Source: Gibbula magus
Lineage: Eukaryota; Mollusca; Gastropoda; Trochida; Trochidae
Assembly: GCA_936450465.1 (NCBI GenBank)
Contig: OW388303.1
Coordinates: 6,325,193 to 6,389,192, forward strand
Direction: 5' to 3'
DNA length: 64,000 bases
Part shown: positions 35,401 through 44,400 of the stretch, one piece after another
Layout of the letters: every line of letters starts with the position of its first letter
Numbering within the stretch: position 1 is the stretch's first letter
Program-made: the position numbers and the translations under genes
The notes under the pieces: generated by a model
What the model was told of the DNA's origin: nothing
The model's database searches: none
What the model saw: only the letters and a program-made list of their open reading frames with translations

Positions 35401-38400
35401 GGTCATGGGGTCATGAAATCTACAATTTTGAATCCCCATTGGTCAAGGAGTCTGCACACAACTTTTCAGCTCTCTAGACCTTTTGGAACTGGAGAAGAAG
35501 ATGAAAATAGGTTTTTAAGGATGTGACCCCGGTGACCCCATTTGGGGTCATGGGGGTCATGGGGTTATGAAATGTACAATTTAGCATCCCCATTGGCCAA
35601 GGAGTCTGCACACTACTTTTCAGCTCTCTAGACCTTTTGGAACTGGAGAAGAAGATGAAAATAGGTTTTTAAGGATGTGACCCCGATGAGCCCATTTGGG
35701 GTCATGGGGTCATGAAATGTACAATTTAGTATCCCCATTGGCCAAGGAGTCTGCACACAACTTTTCAGCTCTCTAGACCTTTTGGAACTGGAGAAGAAGA
35801 TGAAAATAGGTTTTTAAGGATGTGACCCCGGTGACCCCATTTGGGGTCATGGGGTCACGAAATGTACAATTTAGTATCCCCATTGGCCAAGGAGTCTGCA
35901 CACAACTTTTCAGCTCTCTTGACCTTTTTGAACTGGAGAAGAAGATGAAAATAGGTTTTAAAGGATGTGACCCCTGTGACCCCATTTGAGGTCATGGGGT
36001 CACGAAATCTACAATTTAGAATCCCTATTGGCCGAGGAGTCTGTACACAACTTTTCAGCTCTCTTGACTTTTTGGAACTGGAGACGAAGATGAAAATAGG
36101 TTTTTAAGGATGTGACCCCTGTGACCCCATTTGGGGTCACGGGGTCACGAAATCTACAATTTAGAATCCCCATTGGCCAAGGAGTCTGCACATAAAATTC
36201 TAGCTCTGTGGAGTCATTGGTTCTGGAGAAGAAGTCGAAAATGCGCAAAGTTTATGGACGGATGGACGGACGGATGGCCGGACGCCGGACGCCATGCCAT
36301 GCCATAAGCCCATCGGGCCTTTCAGGCCTGATGAGCTAATTAATTTAAAGAATTAAAACATAACTGAATAACTTAATATTTAATCCAATGTACAATTTGA
36401 AGGATTTCAACTTTGATATTGTACCTTTTTACTTCTCTACTTTCTCTCCTTCTGGATCTTCTTACAGGCGTTCTAAACGAAATCATAATACCCGTACAAA
36501 TGTATTGTCATAAGAACAATGAATCAAATAAGAAACATTATTGAATTTCTTGACATTTAAAAAAACAAATAAGTTTCCCCAATATAAAAAATATATTGAA
36601 TTATGTTGATTACTTTGAATTAAATTAATGCATGTATATGATTAGAAATACTTGCCATTTAGATAGTGAAGAAATATAACATGGTTATATTTGTGTTATA
36701 TCAATTCTTGTACTTTTTCGGACCGAGTCCCATGCAGAATTTGAACCCATGCCCTCAGAGTAAGGCAACTATTGCCAGCATTGACTGTACCACGATCGTG
36801 TGGTAAGCTGTTTGTACAGTCAATGCTGGCGACAGTTGCCTTACTCTGAGGGCATGGGTTCGAATCCTGCATGGGATTCGGCCCGAAAAGTACAAGAATG
36901 TGTACTATTGAAGGTAGTGTTATCCCAAATATAACCATGTTATTACATGTATATGATGTTATATATAACATATGTAAGTCAAAATTTTCATATAAATTTT
37001 AACAAAGCTCAAACATAAAATAAAACGCTATTTAAGGATAAGGACACATTCTGATCTCACGTTTTAGCTGATCCACCATTGCTAATCTCTTCTGGTTCAC
37101 TTTCTTCATCTGTTTGGACAAATACAACAAGAAGAAAACATTAAAGAGGAAAATCCCAGTTTTAACCTCAAATTAGGACAAGGTGAGATGATTTTAATAC
37201 AGAGAGAAATCAAACTTTTCAGGAATTATACATTGTTAACAAAGGTTATATCTGACATAGGCAAGGGGCTCAAAAGATAGGCATACTTGTCTCGTGTCTA
37301 AACACATGAATACTGAACCACAGGCAGGATATGCCCAGAGCTACAGATAAGCTGAATATTAGATTAAATTACGCAATAATTTCAGTGAAAACCAAATTGA
37401 GTACACATAAGATTATATTTCTAAAAATACTCAATTAAGTTTATATTTAATGCATATACACATAGAAATTCAAATCCTAACTTTAGTACCGGTTAATTTT
37501 ATTCCTGTTAATGGTGATTGAAATCTGAAAGCCGACATAGACAACCACTCCAGCTGAGTGATTGTTGTTACCTCCCTTGAAGCACACGAGTATACCATTA
37601 CTCTTACTACTCTCTACAAGTCAGCGATGGCTAACCAAAACATACATGAATATTCTTATTTTACTATATTTCTAAAATAGACACAAAATTTTTAAAATAC
37701 CCTATTGATCTGATTGAGGGGAGTGCAATTTATTTGGTTACCAAAAGTAAAATATGGATACTCAATTAAGATAAACACAAGTGTGTACATCCCCCAAAAG
37801 GTTATATAATAGCTGTGTGTGCATGACTTAGCTTCAACTAGCCGTCCTGAACACGGAACTGGAATAGTACTACATTAGTGGTCAAAAGGATTTCCTGAAA
37901 TAAAAGCATTAAGGACAAATGTCAATTTACCCTAGTGTTTCCAGAAAATATAAAAATATGCTTCCTTTTTTAAAGAAAAGCTTCATATCCAAACAATGAA
38001 AGGTAAATTCAAAACTTTCCAACCTGAAGAAGTCATGTCGTTGGCGTCCATGTTGGAGTTGTTTGTATCCTCCATGGAAGAACTGACCACCTCCATCACT
38101 GTCTGCAATACATAGAGATTATTACCTGAGGAAGTGGGTCATGATTTTTAGGAAACAACTGTGAATTTTTGTATTGCCCGAGCGAGAGTCATACACAAAT
38201 TTGCACAAGTTTTGTAAAAGTCACACTTTTGAGTGTAATATATTTGTTATTACCAATTCTATTCCATTTGAATCTCTAAAAATAGTCAGGATACGATCTA
38301 CTTCTCTTGCGTCAGCAAACTACAGTGAAGTCATGAACAATCATTATATGACGTCACAGACAGAACACCGAAAGTTGCTGTGAAACAATGGTTGCTAATG

Positions 38401-41400
38401 CGCAAATGCACATGCGCTCGTATTGAAAATATTAACTCGGTTATTTTCAACCATATGGGTAACACATCCTGTTAAAGAATTAAATTTAGATTCCTCCTCA
38501 TTGATCAAAGCATATTGGAGCAGAACTAATTCTAAAGGTAACACCAATAACTTTACTATGAGCAATTTAATTCAATTTAGATCATGTCAAAGAATTAAAA
38601 TAAGAATATCAAGAACATCTTCAGAATAATGGCAAGGTCACCAAAATCTAATCAGCTCTTTGTCTTCTCTGTGAGAGACTTAGTGTAAGATTAGAAGATT
38701 ATCCCGTTAACAGTTCTTGAAATATCCCACTGAGATGCAAGTTCACATGCAGAAAATTAGAATTTCTAGTGTTCAAGGTCTCCAATATCTAATCAGCCTT
38801 TTGTCTTCCCTAGGAGAAGCTAGATATTAAAACTAGAGTATCGATCCAGTCAATGGTTCTTTTTTAGATATCCGACTAACAAAGGTAAAATGACGAAGTC
38901 TCGTTGTGACCTTGAAATGTAGGTCAAGATTTAAAAATTCCATAGGAACATTACTCTCACAATGGTGACCCTTCATGCAAGATGTGAAAAGATTTCAGTC
39001 TATATTACTTGAGTTATTTCATTTGTATGTATGGTCGTACAGTGTCAAATACTATATCCTATATACACACTTTATATTGCCCGAGCGATATATGTATACT
39101 TATGTTTTACTTTTGAAAGTTAGATCAGACCTTATATTCAATAATACAGGCAGAATTTTATGGAATGAAGAAGTCAGGTTTTGTCTTAATTATTTCTCAC
39201 TATAAGCTCATGTATGATATGTTAGGACCGTCATGTGTACAAAATACTCAAGTCGGCAACCCTGCTAACCTTTTCTCGTTGCTTGTTCAACTTGTTCTGC
39301 AGACTAGATTGACCTGATGGGGACAGCATACATTTCAGATCCTTCAGATTGTACTTGGTTCTGAAAAACATTCAGTTGTTACGTGTGTAAAACTACATTA
39401 GGCCAGGAAAAATTAATTATTTTACAGATTTATTTATGACGTTTTCTGCTTCAGTAATCCAGCTGTTCATCAAAAGCGTTCAAGTAATACCCACATTGAT
39501 TGAATGGTTAAACTTCAATGGCGACTGACACGTGTTGACGGTGAGGTGACATTTCTGAGTTGACCATGTCATTAGATTGTGATTTCAATAAATTGAAATG
39601 TTTCAATTTGTTTCTTAGTTGTGATGCTCACATGATCACTTACATGAGTTTGTCAGTGATGAAACAACTTTAGAAATTATTATCAATATGTGTGTGTCGT
39701 TTAAGCCATTGACTTAACATTCTGTAAATTGTAATTTCTTCAAACCTGAGTGAGTATATTAAATGTTTTACTGTTGAACTGTATACAGAAATTAATTTTG
39801 TGCATTGATTGTTTAATCAACTTTTTATGTGTATGTGTGTATGCAATAAAGTCATTTGATATTCACATACGATCTTCTTTGGTTTAATTCAGTAATCCCT
39901 AAGTGTAACCATCAGAACTTTTTTAAAATGAAAATTTGAAGTGTTAAGATTATCTATATCTGATTGTACACGGATATTTGTTTTGTCAGTTCTTACCTTT
40001 TATTTGGTGTGGCCTCTGCAATGTCACCACTGATACCAATGTAAGCTTTGGAAATCTAAATATGAAAACAAAACACCTTCAAATAATAGAACATTCAACA
40101 AGATAACTGTCACATAGTCAAAACTTCTAAATTCAGTTCACTCGTTAATAAATCAACAGGCAGATTTGATTTAAAGTAGTGCTCCTATGGGATAGTCATA
40201 ATTTATACTTTATTGGCATTCTTTTTCAGATTGTATCCTTTACATGTATTTATCTTCAATACTGTACATTCATCATGACAAGTTTTGTATTCGTTTGTAT
40301 CCCGGAGCTGTATTTCCATAAGCATTTGCTTGTTTACCAATCCGGTTCCTCCTTTTTTTAAATAAATGTGTTTAAACCAGAATATCAAGCCAAGTAGCTC
40401 CCTTATTTGAAGGTACCACAACAACACCACCAATTCGTAGAAGTATCAGCAGCAGTATAGTGTGAAATTTGAAGCACACAACCCAAAAGGATAGAAAATT
40501 CTCCCAAAGGAACTTCCCAGTAACCTCCTACAGAAAATCATGGATACACAATGCCAAGGCGAGAAAGTTTACCTTCAGCAGAAAAGGTTCGGGGAATGTG
40601 TTGTGGACTCGGTGCAGGAACTCCACCATACTGTCCAGGAACTTGGAGAACATCTGCTTCTTCAAGGTCGGGTGACTCTGATTTCTCTGCTTGATAATTG
40701 TCTGAACCGCTGCCTTGTGAGTCTGAAACCCATGTGAAATCACACCTGAAATGCCTTCTTATTGTTTTCAGTAATGGAGTGATGCATACAGTTTTAGAAA
40801 TAGTTACCTGTCCGTCAGCCATTTGCTGGTTATTTTCAGATGAGGCCAGTTGCAAGAGTGTCCAGCAAGCCAGTCTGGCGAAGTGACAATATACTACAGG
40901 GCCTGTTTAATTTTTAGAGGTGAGATCAGTTGGGGTTTAACGCCGCTTTCAAGAGTATTTCACTTATATCACGGCTACTAGTATTATGGCAGGGAGAAAG
41001 CCTGCAACGCCATGTGGCTATGCATTGCGGTGAAACCTGCGAGCAACGGCTGGAACTAGCGAACAATTGGTGCTATTACGCTGAAATTCAGTGTAACATT
41101 GCACCCAAACCTTACTGCGTGTAGAACAGTTCTCTACTGCAGACAAAGTTGTCGTGCCCCTGGCGGGATTCGAACCCCGGACCTCTTGATCTGAAGCTGA
41201 ACGCGCTAACCACTGCGCTATCCCGCCCCCTAATGATTTTTTATTTTTTTATTTTTTTTTTAGGACTGGTTGATTTTCAAACACAAGCCCTGATTGCCTG
41301 TAGATACTAACAAGTAGTTCCTACAGTGGATGCATATGACCTGCATTTATCAGAGAGAATTAAAACTAGAATCCTGCTCCCAACGGGCTATTGTATCTAC

Positions 41401-44400
41401 ATAGCTACTTCAATTCCCTGATTGTCTTCCTAACTTTTGCCTCATATCTCTGAAGACAGGCTCCTCATCGCTTTATAAAACATGTATTTTATCCATGAAA
41501 TTTTGTGATTTTAAATGGTGGTCGCTCATCAATCCTCTGATCACTACCAATATTGCTTGATTTAAAGGCATTTCATTGGCTGATTATTTATAGCAATAAT
41601 CAAAGAAAGAAGCTGTGAAGACAATCAGGGGGTGAAGTAGCTGGATACTAACACCCATATGGAGCAGAGAGTGGAGCTAGTCTTAGTTAATCTTTAAATA
41701 CTTTACATTAGCTTTACTTTTAAATTACAGTACCATTAGCTTAATGTTCTCGTCATTCTCCAATCATAAAATTACTGTGGTGGCAATTTCATGCTGAGTT
41801 ACTAAGGCATTCATCTATACTTAGAAACAGCGGGTCACAACTTTCTAAGTTGATACAGAGTTTGAATATGTCATGTAAATAAACTGCATGGCCATTAATA
41901 TCTGAAACAGAATTAAATATCTCCTGACTTAATGCCAAACTAACACCAAGTTGTTAAATTTCAAGAATCATAAATTTAACAAAGGGAATAACCCTAGATT
42001 TGCAAGGCTCTTAATGACTGTCATATCTGTTAAATTTTTAAGTTAAAGAAGATACAGTTACAGTCTACCCTCTTTTCAGTTTAGGTGTAGACATATTGCA
42101 ACTTAACAAGTATCTTGTAATTCATATAAAACCAATGAAGTAGTATGATACTATCAGTTCCAAGTTTCCAACATATCACGGTCTAGTTTGACCTGGAGTT
42201 TTTGTTAACACTTTTCTTACTGAGGTTTACCCTGCAAGTCACAGTTCACTTTTCGCTCTGTAACTCTTTAGATCTTCAATACTTCATATAGAATCTGATG
42301 AATTGAAGTAAAGGTGTACAATTTGCAACAATTTGCAACATTGGTGTACAATCATATTTTAGAATATGAATATATATAACCCTCTTGTGTACAAAATATT
42401 CCAAAACAACACAAGTAAGCAGCCCTAGGGATAAAAGATAATCACAACACACACAAAAAGAAATCAAGAAATCAGTTTACCTTTTCGGACTCTTCAAGAT
42501 CAGTCCACTGTCTCTGAAACACTTCAGCAGCCATTTCAAAATCCCCCGCTCGGCAGCACACATAAACTGCCTGTAATCCAAACACATCAATAATGTGTCA
42601 ACATGGATTTGCGGCTATTTTTAACATCTTCCTCAGAAATCACTCTGGAGAAAAGTCCTGTTATATACTGTTACCATTCATAATTTTGACATTGAACTTT
42701 ACTTTTTGTTACACTTTAACATCAATTTTAATTCATTTTTCAAAATAAGGATATTCTAAAGCTGAAAGTAGCAAATTCTGCAGACATATTCTGCATGAAA
42801 ATCATAATGACTTTCTGCGTCAGAAGGCTATATCCGCGATTAATTCTCCTCCGATACAATCTTGAAATCCAGAATGGTACACAGGGCTCGACAAATAAAT
42901 GTTTTAGTGGCTAAGTGACCACGGTTTAATATGAGTTCACTTTTTTCCCCATATATATAATCAGCAAAACCATCATTACCCTAAAAGTAAATTTACTCAA
43001 ATAATATTTAAGTTTAATATGAACAACAATTACCATGAATTTCAAAGTTGTTTTTTGTATTTATAACAAGCTGGCCTTATAAAAGTGTCAATTACAATTT
43101 TACCTCAAAAAGTCGTTAAACATGAACTCAGTTGTCATGTAGGTGACATCTGAAATTGTTTATGGCCAGTTTGGCCAATAGAAAATGAAAACTACTGGCC
43201 AAATAAAAATTGCACTAGCCTTTGGCCAATTGATCACTGTATTTGTCCAGCCCTGGTATAGTACCAGTTGATAAATCAAAAATATTTAAGGCGACTCATA
43301 CCTGTTTCATGATATCCACCCTATACTTGGAAGATGTTTTCCTGATGGTGGAGGAGGTGGGGAAGTTAGCGATGATGATGTCGAAGGAGGGCAGGATCTC
43401 CTCCAGGACGGTGAGGTCAGAGTTGGGGATGAAGCGCGTACTGTAGTCCTCTCCGTTGATCACCTTGCACATAAACATCAGCATGTGCACCACCAGCTTG
43501 GCATTCTCATTCTCGGACGATTTCTGGAGCACTCCTAGGGAAACAGCATTGTAAAATCACAAAACTAGGGTCTCAAAAGATTACTCAACAACAGGGATTC
43601 AGATTGGCGCCGATCATCGGTCATAGTCCAATTCATTTCATAAATGACCGATAGATATTATGCTAGCTAGGTCAAAGGACCAACAAATTTCATGGAACAT
43701 CTGTCAACTGAAATTGCCTTTCAACTATCAATAATTTATTCATTTACTTATCTAAATGTATATTTAAATTTGAATTGCCAAAACTGCAGATAAAAGAATA
43801 ACAGTCCATCAACATTCTTGGAAACACTAACCAAACTAAATGAGAGGCTATTCTTATTCTCCCTCCAAACTAGGCGCTGTCTAATGTATGTTTATAATAT
43901 AGAGCAAATGCGTGCTTATCTATAACCAGTTATCGGCATTTGTCTGCTTTGATACAGACCTAGCTGCAGTTGCTTCGCCAAAATAGGCTCTTTGACACTC
44001 TGACTTTGCCTGATACATTATCCCCTGTCTGTAGACATTATAAAATTGATATCAAGGTCATCTCTCATTTAATTCATTATTGTACCTTAGTCGACCTGAA
44101 CGGCTGTATTTGAAAACTTTCCAGAAATTGATGAAATGTTATTATTAATTCAATAACCACTACCCAAAAATCCTGCCGTAGTTTTTTAATCGAGCGGTAT
44201 CTCATGCATCACATGACCGATCAGGATCATCATGTGATATGATGTTGACTAACAGTGTCAACTAGTTGCTTTGACCACATTTAAAAATATTTGCATTTTC
44301 ACATTTGACCCTTCGCCCGTTCTTGTAATATATGTAATATATGTAATATCACCCAAAACAGGAGAACGCCGATTTCATGTTACGGTGGGATATAAACTCC

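Larger units (their letters stand above)
31549..36341 (+). mobile_element. Helitron-like tandem-core element G1 (4.8 kb)
   Basis: Left end AAAAATAGAGCCATGGGCTC and TAGCTCATCAGG. Right end is a hairpin, CATCGGGCCTTTCAGGCCTG-ATGAGCTA, whose arm repeats the left TAGCTCATCAGG in inverse. Between them is a 145-bp tandem core, then a GGACGGATGGACGG microsatellite (36254-36290). A compact relative with a single degenerate unit is G2 (53304-53735). No proteins encoded; apparent open frames follow the repeat. In TERF intron 9. Confidence 0.78.

Noticed and set aside
32060..36200. Telomere-like or interstitial telomeric repeats in the telomere-protein gene
   Set aside because: GGGGTCATGGGGTCA resembles G-rich telomeric DNA superficially, but no TTAGGG runs are present.
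32629..36248. Repeated ~60-90-codon frames such as MQTPWPMGILNCTFRDPMTP
   Set aside because: Produced by the 145-bp tandem core of element G1; interrupted and non-conserved.
41150..41228. tRNA gene
   Set aside because: A and B boxes are present but the sequence is the head of a SINE with a SINE body attached; the tRNA-like fold is degenerate and repeated elsewhere.
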